DNA from: Flavobacterium sp. | GTDB taxonomy: Bacteria > Bacteroidota > Bacteroidia > Flavobacteriales > Flavobacteriaceae | NCBI GenBank assembly: GCA_030153045.1 | Contig: JASLID010000052.1 | Location: 1-58,449, forward strand | Length of the DNA: 58,449 nt | Direction of reading: 5' to 3' | Shown here: positions 26,589 through 35,021 of the stretch, one piece after another | Numbering within the stretch: position 1 is the stretch's first letter | How the letters are laid out: each line of letters starts with the position of its first letter | The notes under the pieces: generated by a model | The model's database searches: none | Told to the model about the DNA's origin: nothing | The model's input: the letters and a program-made list of their open reading frames with translations, nothing else | Position numbers and translations under genes: made by a program

Positions 26589-26615
26589 TTTAAAAAATTA
26601 AGAGAATTACTTTCG
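26585..26615 (+). promoter_or_regulatory. Candidate ABC transporter promoter
   Basis: TTG, 20-base spacer, TACTTTCG (one mismatch to TAnnTTTG), 29 bases before the ATG. It begins in the T-run of the preceding terminator. Confidence 0.4.
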
Positions 26616-26643
26616 CATTTATTTACTTTTACAATAAAAAAAA

Positions 26644-28431
26644 ATGGCCAGGCATACTACCGAAAACGATTTACCAAAAGCAAAACTCAACGCAAGTTCA
26701 TTAAGCAAAGCCATATTAATTTTCAAATACGCTGACCACCATAAATGGAAGTTCTACGTAGGATTATTCTTTTTACTATTGACGGGAGGAACAGCATTAG
26801 CCTTTCCTAAATTAATGGGAATGTTGGTCGATTGCGTAAAAGACAAAGATTTATCCAAAGCAAATAATATTGCCTTAGGTTTAGTGGGTATTTTATTCTT
26901 ACAGTCTTTCTTTTCTTTTTTTAGAATATCCCTCTTTGTTAATTATACCGAAAACACATTAGCCAATTTACGATTGGCTTTGTACAGTAATTTAATAAAA
27001 TTACCAATGTCTTTTTTTACACAAAAAAGTGCAGGTGAATTAAACAGTAGGATAAGTACAGATATTAATCAAATTTCCGACACGTTAGCGACTACAATTG
27101 CTGAATTCCTCCGTCAATTTATTTTAATCATTGGTAGTTTTATTTTATTAGCCAGTATAAATATAAAATTAACATTAATGATGATCTCTGTTGTGCCTTT
27201 AGTAGCCATAGCAGCTGTTTTTTTTGGAAGATTCATTAGAAAAAACTCAAAAAAAGTACAAGATCAAGTTGCTGAAAGCCAACAAATAGTAGTAGAGTCA
27301 TTACAAGCCATTACAGTTGTAAAAGCATTTGCTAACGAATGGTATGAAATTACTCGCTATAAGAAAAAAATAAGCGACGTTGTGAAAGTAGCTATTAAAG
27401 GAGGAAATTATCGGGGCTATTTTGCTTCATTCATTATATTTTGCCTTTTCGGAACCATTGTTGCAGTAGTCTGGTATGGAGTAACTTTAAGTATTACAGG
27501 CGAAATGACTGTTGGTCAATTAATTTCTTTTGTTTTATATTCAACCTATGTTGGTGCATCATCTGGAGGAATTGCAGAATTATACACTCAAATTCAGAAA
27601 GCTGTTGGTGCCACCGAACGTGTTTTCGAATTGTTAGATGAAGTTCCGGAAAAAATAACCATTTCGAATGCTGCTTTAAAAGAAAAAATAAAAGGAGAAG
27701 TCACTTTTCAAAATGTGGCTTTCAGTTACCCTTCTAGAAAAGAAATCCAAGTATTAAAAGAAGTGAGTTTTAATGCCAGCTTTGGACAAAAAATTGCGCT
27801 TGTTGGACCAAGTGGTGCCGGAAAATCGACCATTTCATCTTTATTGCTTCGTTTTTATGATATCGAAAGCGGATCTATACTAATTGATGGTAAAAATATT
27901 TACGATTACGATTTAGAGCACTTGCGTGGAAATATGAGCATCGTACCACAGGATGTAATTCTTTTTGGTGGAAGCATTCGCGAAAATATTGCCTATGGTA
28001 AACCAGATGCTACCGATGAAGAAATATTTATGGCTGCAAAACAAGCAAATGCCTTAGATTTTGTCAATGGTTTCCCAGAGAAATTTGAAACTTTAGTGGG
28101 TGAAAGAGGTATTAAACTTTCTGGTGGTCAACGTCAACGAATTGCGATTGCCAGAGCCTTATTGAAAAACCCGAGTATTTTGATTCTTGATGAAGCTACC
28201 TCATCATTAGACAGCGAGAGCGAGAAACTCGTTCAGGAGGCTTTAGAAACCTTAATGGAAGGACGAACAAGTATCATTATCGCCCACCGATTAGCAACTG
28301 TTAGAAACGCTGATGCGATTTTAGTACTTGACAAAGGAGTTATCACAGAAAAAGGAACCCACAAGGAACTTCTAACCATTGAAAATGGTATTTATAAAAA
28401 CTTAAGCAATCTACAATTCCGTGATTTTTAA
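26644..28431 (+). CDS. ABC exporter, fused membrane and ATPase domains (ABCB/MsbA type)
   Basis: Half-size exporter of 595 residues that would work as a homodimer in the inner membrane. Six transmembrane helices fall within about 35-310. The nucleotide-binding domain has Walker A GPSGAGKST (388-396), signature LSGGQRQR and Walker B ILILDEATSSLD, then the H-loop IIAHRL. Substrate cannot be told: lipid, drug and peptide exporters share this plan. Monocistronic, framed by two terminators with the same stem. Confidence 0.9.
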   Translation: MARHTTENDLPKAKLNASSLSKAILIFKYADHHKWKFYVGLFFLLLTGGTALAFPKLMGMLVDCVKDKDLSKANNIALGLVGILFLQSFFSFFRISLFVNYTENTLANLRLALYSNLIKLPMSFFTQKSAGELNSRISTDINQISDTLATTIAEFLRQFILIIGSFILLASINIKLTLMMISVVPLVAIAAVFFGRFIRKNSKKVQDQVAESQQIVVESLQAITVVKAFANEWYEITRYKKKISDVVKVAIKGGNYRGYFASFIIFCLFGTIVAVVWYGVTLSITGEMTVGQLISFVLYSTYVGASSGGIAELYTQIQKAVGATERVFELLDEVPEKITISNAALKEKIKGEVTFQNVAFSYPSRKEIQVLKEVSFNASFGQKIALVGPSGAGKSTISSLLLRFYDIESGSILIDGKNIYDYDLEHLRGNMSIVPQDVILFGGSIRENIAYGKPDATDEEIFMAAKQANALDFVNGFPEKFETLVGERGIKLSGGQRQRIAIARALLKNPSILILDEATSSLDSESEKLVQEALETLMEGRTSIIIAHRLATVRNADAILVLDKGVITEKGTHKELLTIENGIYKNLSNLQFRDF

Positions 28432-28437
28432 AAATAA

Positions 28438-28470
28438 AAAACTCCAGATAAATCTGGAGTTTTTTTTATA
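28438..28470. terminator. Bidirectional terminator between ABC exporter and CBS-like gene
   Basis: ACTCCAGA-TAAA-TCTGGAGT with A-rich and T8 flanks, placed between converging genes. Confidence 0.88.
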
Positions 28471-28491
28471 TCTATTTATTAAGATCTAGTC

Positions 28492-29532
28492 TTATTTGAT
28501 AAATTCAATTTTTTGAGCTTCTTCTGCATTTACGCTATCAAAGAAACCTTGAGCGTTCATCCATTCATCACTGAAAACTTTGCTCATATATCTTGAACCG
28601 TGGTCAGGGAAAATAGCAATTACATTACTGTTTTCGTCAAACTCTCCTTCCTCTGCATATTGCTTTACCGCCTGCATTACTGCTCCAGAAGTATATCCTA
28701 CGAAAAGACCTTCTGTTTTTGCAATGTTTCTGGTCATGTGAGCACTTTCTTCATCGGTTACTTTCACAAACTTATCGATGATATCAAAGTCAGTAGCTGT
28801 AGGAATTAAGTTCTTACCTAAACCTTCAATTCTGTATGGGTAAATTTCATCGTTATCGAACTCTTTTGTTTCGTGGTATTTTTTTATCACAGAACCAAAA
28901 GCATCAACACCTAAAATTCTAATATTTGGATTTTGCTCTTTTAAGTATTTTGCAGCACCTGAAAGAGTTCCTCCAGTTCCTGTGCAAGCAATTAAGTGAG
29001 TGATTTTTCCGTTGGTTTGCTCCCAAATTTCAGGACCTGTTGTTTTGTAGTGCGCTTCAATATTCAAATCATTAAAGTACTGATTGATGTATACTGAACC
29101 TTTAGTTTCTTCGTGCAAACGTTTTGCTACATTGTAATATGAGCGATCATCATCGGCAGATACATGAGCAGGGCAAACATAAACTTTGGCACCCATACTA
29201 CGCAACATATCAATTTTGTCAGCCGAAGATTTTGAGCTTACAGCAAGAATACATTCATACCCTTTAATAATACTCACCATAGCCAAACTAAATCCTGTAT
29301 TACCAGAAGTAGTTTCTATAATAGTATCGCCAGGTTTTAATATTCCCTGCCTTTCAGCCTCTTCAATAATGTATAACGCAATTCTGTCTTTCGTTGAGTG
29401 TCCAGGATTGAAAGCTTCCACTTTAGCATAAAAATTACCTTTTAGTTCTTCGGTAATTTTATTGATTTTGATAAGTGGTGTGTTACCAATTAGTTCTAAT
29501 ACATTATTGTAAGCTATAATATCTTTTCCCAT
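28492..29532 (-). CDS. PLP-dependent cystathionine beta-synthase / cysteine synthase family protein
   Basis: 346 residues, fold-type II PLP enzyme. The cofactor lysine is Lys48 in NPGHSTKDRIAL; the phosphate-binding loop is ETTSGNTGFSL and ACTGTGGTLSG follows. The motif around the lysine (HSTKDR, not SVKDR) and length without a CBS-pair domain resemble Bacteroidota proteins annotated as cystathionine beta-synthase. It would condense serine with homocysteine, or O-acetylserine with sulfide. Which reaction it performs is unresolved. No sulfur-metabolism neighbour is present. Confidence 0.82.
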   Translation of the reverse strand: MGKDIIAYNNVLELIGNTPLIKINKITEELKGNFYAKVEAFNPGHSTKDRIALYIIEEAERQGILKPGDTIIETTSGNTGFSLAMVSIIKGYECILAVSSKSSADKIDMLRSMGAKVYVCPAHVSADDDRSYYNVAKRLHEETKGSVYINQYFNDLNIEAHYKTTGPEIWEQTNGKITHLIACTGTGGTLSGAAKYLKEQNPNIRILGVDAFGSVIKKYHETKEFDNDEIYPYRIEGLGKNLIPTATDFDIIDKFVKVTDEESAHMTRNIAKTEGLFVGYTSGAVMQAVKQYAEEGEFDENSNVIAIFPDHGSRYMSKVFSDEWMNAQGFFDSVNAEEAQKIEFIK

Positions 29533-29608
29533 ATAATAGTAAATCGTGGCATTAAATTTTGAATTCTAAATACATTCAAACTCTGCAAATCTATAAAAAA
29601 AATTTTAA

Positions 29609-31669
29609 TTACTTTTGAATTCCTTCTAAATCTAATAAAAAACTAAATTCTTTTGCCACTTCCTTGAGCGCTTCAAATCTCCCTGAAGCACCTCCGTGAC
29701 CTGCATCCATATTAGTATCTAAATATAGTATATTTTTATCTGTTTTCAAAGTTCTTAATTTCGCTACCCATTTAGCTGGTTCCCAGTATTGTACCTGAGA
29801 ATCGTGAAGTCCAGTGGTGACAAGCATATTAGGATATTGTTGTGCAGAAACATTATCGTAAGGTGAATATGATTTCATATAATCATAATATTCTTTTTCA
29901 TTTGGATTTCCCCATTCGTCATATTCTCCTGTTGTTAATGGAATAGAATCATCGAGCATTGTTGTAATTACATCTACAAAAGGAACCTGAGCAATGACAC
30001 CGTTGTATAATTCAGGCGCCATATTAATTACTGCTCCCATGAGTAATCCACCTGCTGATCCTCCCTCAGCATACAAATGCTGTGCCGAAGTGTATTTTTC
30101 GGAAATTAAAAACTTAGAACAATCAACAAAATCAGTAAATGTATTTTTCTTTTTTAACAATTTACCATTGTCGTACCAAGGCCTTCCTAAGTCTTCACCT
30201 CCACGAATGTGTGCAATAGCAAAAATAAAACCTCGATCTAACAAACTTAATCTTGTGGTCGAAAAAGTACAATCCATCGAATGTCCATATGAACCATAAG
30301 CATATTGCAATAATGGGTTTTTACCATCTAACTTTATTTCTTTTCTATAAATTAAAGAAATCGGCACTTTTGTTCCATCTTGTGCAGTGGCCCAAATTCT
30401 TTTTTCAATATAATTATTCTTGTCGAATTTTCCGCCTAAAACCTCTTGCTCTTTTTTAATTTCTTTGGTTTTGGTCTTCATGTTAAAATCAATAACTGAA
30501 GAAGGTGTGGTTAACGATTGGTATCCGTAACGCAATATTTCGGTATCAAAATCGACATTGGTTCCTGTATAAGCAGAATAGGTTTCACTTTCAAACGGAA
30601 GATAGTATTCTTCTTCACCAGTCCAAGGCATAATACGGAGTTTGGTTAAGGCATTTTCGCGCTCTTCCACTACAAGATAATGACTAAAAATTTCAATGTC
30701 TTCCAATAAAACATCTTCACGATGAGCAATTACATCTTTCCAATTTTCTTTTTCAGTTGCTGTTTCAGATGTTTTCATCAACTTAAAGTTAATTGCTTTG
30801 TCTTTATTTGTCAAAATATAAAAACTATCTCCAAAATGCGAAATACTATATTCTAAACCACGAACTCTAGGTTGAAAAACCTGAAACTTCTCATCTGGCG
30901 TGTTCGCATTTAAAATTTGAAATTCGGAAGTTAACGTACTCACTGAACCAATTACCAAATATTTTTTTGATTTTTCTTTGTAAATAAAAGTATTAAAGGT
31001 GTCGTCTTTTTCATGAAAAACCAACACATCTTTTTTTGAATCGGTTCCAAATTTATGCTTGTAAATTTTATCCGAACGCAATGTTTTAGGATCTTGCTTC
31101 GTGTAAAAAACAGTTTCATTATCGTTTGCCCAAACGGAACCACCATCAGTATTAACAATTTTATCTGAAAGAATTTCGTTTGTTTCTAAATTTTTAATTT
31201 GAATGGTATAAATTCTTCTACCAACTGTATCTACAGCAAAAGTGATATATTTATTATCTGGACTTACACTTAAACCTTTCAATTGAAAATACGAGTGTCC
31301 TTTTGCCATTTCGTTGCAATTGAACATGATTTCTTCGGGTGCAGATAAGCTTCCTTTTTTTCGAGAATGAATTGGGTAATCCTGTCCTTTTTCGAAACGA
31401 CTAATGTAATAGTACCCATTATATAAGTATGGAACAGACTCATCGTCTTCTTTAATTCTGGATTTCATTTCCTCAAAAAGTGATTTTTGAAAATCTTTTG
31501 TATGCGCAGTCATTTCATTATAATACGCATTTTCTTGATTCAGATACTCAATCACTTCCGGATTTTCTCTGTCATTTAACCAATAATAATTATCAATTCT
31601 AACGTCATTATGCTTTTCTAAGGTATGAGGTTTTATTGGCGCAACGGGTGCAATAGTATTTTTAGACAT
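29609..31669 (-). CDS. ptrB: Oligopeptidase B (S9A serine peptidase)
   Basis: Cytoplasmic endopeptidase that cuts peptides after Arg/Lys. 686 residues: an N-terminal beta-propeller (about 60-400) and a C-terminal alpha/beta-hydrolase. The catalytic triad is Ser538 in EGGSAGGLLMG, Asp623 in GLHDSQVQYWEP and His658 in DAGHGG, all at a constant +6 offset from the E. coli residues. No signal peptide. Divergent from ybaB. Confidence 0.92.
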   Translation of the reverse strand: MSKNTIAPVAPIKPHTLEKHNDVRIDNYYWLNDRENPEVIEYLNQENAYYNEMTAHTKDFQKSLFEEMKSRIKEDDESVPYLYNGYYYISRFEKGQDYPIHSRKKGSLSAPEEIMFNCNEMAKGHSYFQLKGLSVSPDNKYITFAVDTVGRRIYTIQIKNLETNEILSDKIVNTDGGSVWANDNETVFYTKQDPKTLRSDKIYKHKFGTDSKKDVLVFHEKDDTFNTFIYKEKSKKYLVIGSVSTLTSEFQILNANTPDEKFQVFQPRVRGLEYSISHFGDSFYILTNKDKAINFKLMKTSETATEKENWKDVIAHREDVLLEDIEIFSHYLVVEERENALTKLRIMPWTGEEEYYLPFESETYSAYTGTNVDFDTEILRYGYQSLTTPSSVIDFNMKTKTKEIKKEQEVLGGKFDKNNYIEKRIWATAQDGTKVPISLIYRKEIKLDGKNPLLQYAYGSYGHSMDCTFSTTRLSLLDRGFIFAIAHIRGGEDLGRPWYDNGKLLKKKNTFTDFVDCSKFLISEKYTSAQHLYAEGGSAGGLLMGAVINMAPELYNGVIAQVPFVDVITTMLDDSIPLTTGEYDEWGNPNEKEYYDYMKSYSPYDNVSAQQYPNMLVTTGLHDSQVQYWEPAKWVAKLRTLKTDKNILYLDTNMDAGHGGASGRFEALKEVAKEFSFLLDLEGIQK

Positions 31670-31777
31670 TTTTTGGCATTTATTTTTTTATATCGGGACT
31701 GCAAAAATAACACAAAGTGCAGACACCTAAGGTAAATTTCTATATTAAATTACTATAATTTATCGTTTGCAATGTAT

Positions 31778-31785
31778 TAAATTTG
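31778..31785 (+). promoter_or_regulatory. Candidate ybaB -7 element
   Basis: TAAATTTG (exact -7 match) 18 bases before the ATG. No TTG lies at the expected distance, so confidence is low. Confidence 0.3.
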
Positions 31786-31802
31786 CATTAAAAATAAAAC
31801 TT

Positions 31803-32123
31803 ATGGATTTAATGGGAATGATGGGTAAATTAAGAGAGACCCAACAAAAAATTGAAGATACTAAAAAACGTTTAGATACTATTTTAATAGACGAACAAAG
31901 CACTGATGGTTTATTAAAAGTGACGGTAACAGCTAACAATGCTGTAAAAAGCATTTCTATTGACGATGCTTTACTAGAAGATAAAGAACAATTGGAAGAT
32001 TATTTTATTTTGGTAATGAATAAAGCAATCGAAAAAGCAACAAAAGTAAATCAAGCCGAATTAGATGCTGTCACTAAAGTTGACATGCCTATGATTCCTG
32101 GAATGGATAATCTTTTTAAATAA
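31803..32123 (+). CDS. YbaB/EbfC nucleoid-associated protein
   Basis: 106 residues from the ATG opening MDLMGMMGKLRETQQKIEDT; a TTG start 12 codons earlier would add a non-conserved extension and overlap the likely promoter. Conserved parts are GLLKVTVTANNAVKSISIDD and the C-terminal PMIPGMDNLF. Members form small dimers that bind DNA. In many bacteria the gene follows dnaX or precedes recR; neither is here. Confidence 0.9.
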   Translation: MDLMGMMGKLRETQQKIEDTKKRLDTILIDEQSTDGLLKVTVTANNAVKSISIDDALLEDKEQLEDYFILVMNKAIEKATKVNQAELDAVTKVDMPMIPGMDNLFK

Positions 32124-32134
32124 TTATGAATTTC

Positions 32135-32176
32135 AAATTACGAATTACGTTTTTTGAAATTCGTAATTCGTAATTT
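32135..32176. repeat. AATTACG-type inverted repeat between ybaB and ltaE
   Basis: AAATTACGAATTACG and its exact reverse complement are separated by 12 bases, with extra nested complementarity (GAATTTC/GAAATTC). It ends on the ltaE stop codon, and lies between two converging genes where a terminator is expected, but lacks a clean T-run. Confidence 0.7.
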
Positions 32177-33201
32177 TAAATTTGTAATTTTAAAAGTGCT
32201 TCTAAAACATACTCGTGCATTACTTGACGATAATCTAAATGCGTTACTATTCGCAATTTTCCATGTCCCATAGAACTGATATGGATTCCTTTTTCTTTCA
32301 ATTTTTCGATAATGACTTTTTCATCTAAATAGGATTGAACAGAAAATATTAGAATATTCGTTTCTATAGGTTCTACCGAGCTTACCCAAGGTAATTGCTG
32401 CAATATATATCCTAATTCTTTAGCACGACGATGATCATCAGCCAAGCGTTCCATATGATTGTCTAAAGCATATATTCCTGCCGCAGCTAAATATCCAGCT
32501 TGTCGCATTCCGCCTCCTAAAATTTTTCGAATACGCAGTGCTTTTTTTATCGTTGCCGCATCAGCTACTAAAACTGATCCTACTGGTGCTCCTAAACCTT
32601 TTGATAAACAAACTGAAATGGTGTCAAATAATTCTCCAAACTGTCTTGGTGATTGTTTTTTTTCTACTAAGGCATTCCACAAACGAGCGCCATCCAAATG
32701 ATATTTTAATTTATTTTGAACGCAAACTTGCTTGATTTCTTTTAAATTATCTATTTCATAACAAGCGCCGCCACCTTTGTTTGTCGTATTTTCGATACTG
32801 ACTAAACTAGTTAGTGGAGCATGATAAAATTCAGGATCGTTGATGGCATTTTTAACCAAATCGGGCGTGATCATACCTCGATTTCCATCGACTAGATTGC
32901 AGGAAACTCCGCTGTTGAAAGAAGCTCCTCCCCCTTCGTAATGGTAAATGTGTGACCATTTATCGCAAATAACCTGTTCACCTGGATTGGTGTGTAGCTT
33001 AATTGCGGTTTGGTTTGCCATGGTTCCCGAAGGGAAAAACAAAGCGGCTTCCATGCCAAATAGCGTGGCGACTTTCTCTTCCAGAGCGTTTATTGTTGGG
33101 TCTTGTTTGTATACATCATCGCCTACTTTTGCCTGAAACATGGCGTGTAACATTTCTTGCGTGGGCTTGGTAACGGTATCGCTAACTAAATTTATTTCCA
33201 T
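32176..33201 (-). CDS. ltaE: Low-specificity L-threonine aldolase
   Basis: PLP enzyme splitting threonine (or allo-threonine) into glycine and acetaldehyde. 341 residues. The Schiff-base lysine is Lys201 in SVCLSKGLGAPVGS; DGARLWNA binds the cofactor ring; the N-terminus NLVSDTVTKPT is typical. It lies between ybaB (convergent) and prfB (divergent). It links biologically to thrABC and gcvT in the same window but is not co-transcribed with them. Confidence 0.92.
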   Translation of the reverse strand: MEINLVSDTVTKPTQEMLHAMFQAKVGDDVYKQDPTINALEEKVATLFGMEAALFFPSGTMANQTAIKLHTNPGEQVICDKWSHIYHYEGGGASFNSGVSCNLVDGNRGMITPDLVKNAINDPEFYHAPLTSLVSIENTTNKGGGACYEIDNLKEIKQVCVQNKLKYHLDGARLWNALVEKKQSPRQFGELFDTISVCLSKGLGAPVGSVLVADAATIKKALRIRKILGGGMRQAGYLAAAGIYALDNHMERLADDHRRAKELGYILQQLPWVSSVEPIETNILIFSVQSYLDEKVIIEKLKEKGIHISSMGHGKLRIVTHLDYRQVMHEYVLEALLKLQI

Positions 33202-33243
33202 AATTCTAAAATGAATGGTACTTTTGCTTTATTCTGAAGATTC

Positions 33244-33315
33244 TAGCCCCGATAGAGCCGATATCCTCGCGTAGTGTAACGAAGCGAGATAAAGGCGAAA
33301 GCGGGAATAGCTTCT
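33244..33315 (+). repeat. Dispersed structured element, copy A
   Basis: Starts TAGCCCCGATAG and ends AGCGGGAATAGCTTCT. Inside, ATCCTCGC pairs with GCGAGAT to form a hairpin, and the outer AGC-CCCG can pair with CGGG-GCT. A second copy lies at 49859-49939 in the opposite orientation with the internal stem changed to CTTTT/AAAAG. I recall this kind of element as frequent between Flavobacterium genes. It lies in the prfB 5' region. Confidence 0.75.
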
Positions 33316-33345
33316 AATAAAAATTTATCAAAAATAACATTATTT

Positions 33346-34444
33346 ATGACAAATACCGAACAAATAAAAGGTATTGTAGAGCGTCTTGGTGCGTTGAGGA
33401 GGTATCTTTGACATTGATGCCAAACTGATTGAAATTACCAACGAGGAAGAAAAAACCTTTGCACCAGACTTTTGGAACAACGCTAAGGAAGCCGAAAGCA
33501 TTGTACAAAACCTCCGTTCGAAGAAAAAATGGGTAGAAGATTACGAAAAAGCCGTTAATTTAAGTGACGAGCTTCAAATTGCCTATGATTTTTACCGAGA
33601 AGGTGAATTTACGGAAGCTGAACTCGATGAGCTTTACGACATTACTAACGCACATATAGAAAACATTGAGTTTAAAAACATGCTTTCGGACGAAGGAGAT
33701 TCGCTGAGCGCTGTAGTGCAAATTACTGCGGGTGCCGGTGGTACCGAAAGTTGTGATTGGGCCAGTATGCTGATGCGTATGTACATGATGTGGGGTGAAA
33801 AAAACGGCTACAAACTAAAAGAATTAAACTACCAGGAAGGTGATGCTGCGGGAATTAAAACCGTGACTCTTGAATTTGAAGGCGATTACTCTTTTGGTTA
33901 TTTGAAAGGTGAAAATGGTGTACACCGTTTGGTTCGCATATCTCCTTTTGATAGTAATGCCAAAAGACATACCTCTTTTGCTTCAGTTTATGTGTATCCG
34001 CTTGTGGACGATAGTATTCAGATTGACATTAATCCTGCCGACATTGAAATTACAACTTCCAGATCAAGTGGTGCTGGTGGACAAAATGTAAATAAAGTGG
34101 AAACTAAAGTACAATTATTTCACAAACCGACTGGAATTCAGATTCAGTGTTCGGAAACACGTTCACAACAAGACAACCGACAACGCGCCATGCAAATGTT
34201 ACGTTCTCAATTGTATGAAATTGAACTCAAAAAACAAATGGAGCAACGTGCGGATATTGAAGCTAGTAAAATGAAAATTGAATGGGGCTCGCAAATTCGA
34301 AATTATGTGATGCAGCCTTACAAATTGGTTAAAGATGTTCGGACTCAATACGAAACCAGCGATGTTGATGGTGTAATGAATGGGAATATCGATGCCTTTT
34401 TGAAAGCCTATTTGATGATGATGGGTCAAAAAGAAACTGAATAA
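33346..34444 (+). CDS. prfB: Peptide chain release factor 2 (programmed +1 frameshift)
   Basis: Terminates translation at UGA and UAA. The first 21 codons end ...AGGAGG TAT CTT TGA C, the RF2 autoregulatory site: an in-frame TGA at 33409-33411, a slippery CTT before it and a Shine-Dalgarno-like AGGAGG three bases before the CTT. Shifting by +1 continues at GAC (33410) into a 344-codon frame, total about 365 residues. Downstream features are RF2-specific: the SPF anticodon-like tripeptide in RISPFDSNAKRHTSF and the catalytic GGQ in SSGAGGQNVNKVET. The CDS is therefore joined 33346-33408 and 33410-34444. Not a pseudogene. Confidence 0.96.
33397..33412 (+). promoter_or_regulatory. RF2 programmed-frameshift signal
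   Basis: AGGAGGTATCTTTGAC: Shine-Dalgarno-like block, spacer TAT, slippery CTT and in-frame TGA followed by C, the weakest UGA context. Low RF2 slows termination at this UGA and allows the shift, giving autoregulation. Confidence 0.95.
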
Positions 34445-34475
34445 AAAAAGCCGAAACATTGTTTCGGCTTTTTAT
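34443..34475. terminator. Bidirectional terminator between prfB and DoxX gene
   Basis: AAAAAGCCGAAAC-ATT-GTTTCGGCTTTTT, 13-bp stem, between converging genes. Confidence 0.9.
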
Positions 34476-34476
34476 T

Positions 34477-34899
34477 TTATTGCTGCATCTTAAAATAATA
34501 ATCGGCTGAATGTTTACCACTACCGTAGAATAAAAAGAAGACACATATTGAGAAAAGCAATAATGACAATATTAGATTTCCAACATGCATTTCGCCCACA
34601 AAGTTGATTAAGAATGCTCCTAATAAAATAGGAAGCTGTGAAAATATAGCCCATCTAGTGAGCAACCCAAAAACAATCATAACACCTCCAACCATGTGTG
34701 CTGCCATGACATAATGAACAATAAGCATACCGCCACCCAAGGTTTTTATGGGTTGTATTAATTGGTTGTAGTATTCTGTATCTGTCATGAAGGAAACGCC
34801 TTTCCAAAATAAAAATATACCAACAACTATCCTTAAAACATCTAATGAATAATAAGTATGAGCATTAGCCCATTTGTTTAAACTTTTTACGGTTTCCAT
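34477..34899 (-). CDS. DoxX-family membrane protein
   Basis: 140 residues with four transmembrane helices. Features such as LDVLRIVVGIFLFWKGVSFM, a helix with AAHMVGGVMIVFGLLTRWA, and a last segment LLLFSICVFFLFYGSG match DoxX/DoxD-type proteins. The family includes membrane partners of redox enzymes, but function here is unknown. Stands alone, convergent with prfB. Confidence 0.8.
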   Translation of the reverse strand: METVKSLNKWANAHTYYSLDVLRIVVGIFLFWKGVSFMTDTEYYNQLIQPIKTLGGGMLIVHYVMAAHMVGGVMIVFGLLTRWAIFSQLPILLGAFLINFVGEMHVGNLILSLLLFSICVFFLFYGSGKHSADYYFKMQQ

Positions 34900-35021
34900 A
34901 ATCGTTCTCTTTAAATTAGCTTTCTAAAGTTAAGAAAAAATCATAAAACTAAACTACTTATTTTCAGTATTTTATATAAAACGCACTTTTTATCGGTTGA
35001 AATTCATGAATTGATTACAAT

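Noticed and set aside
29994..30299. 101-codon plus-strand ORF within oligopeptidase B
   Set aside because: Antisense to the conserved catalytic domain; cysteine/proline-rich shadow product.
33680..34444. Short prfB-like gene starting at an internal ATG, upstream part read as a pseudogene
   Set aside because: The in-frame TGA at 33409 sits in the canonical RF2 frameshift signal and the +1 frame is open and RF2-like from there to the stop.
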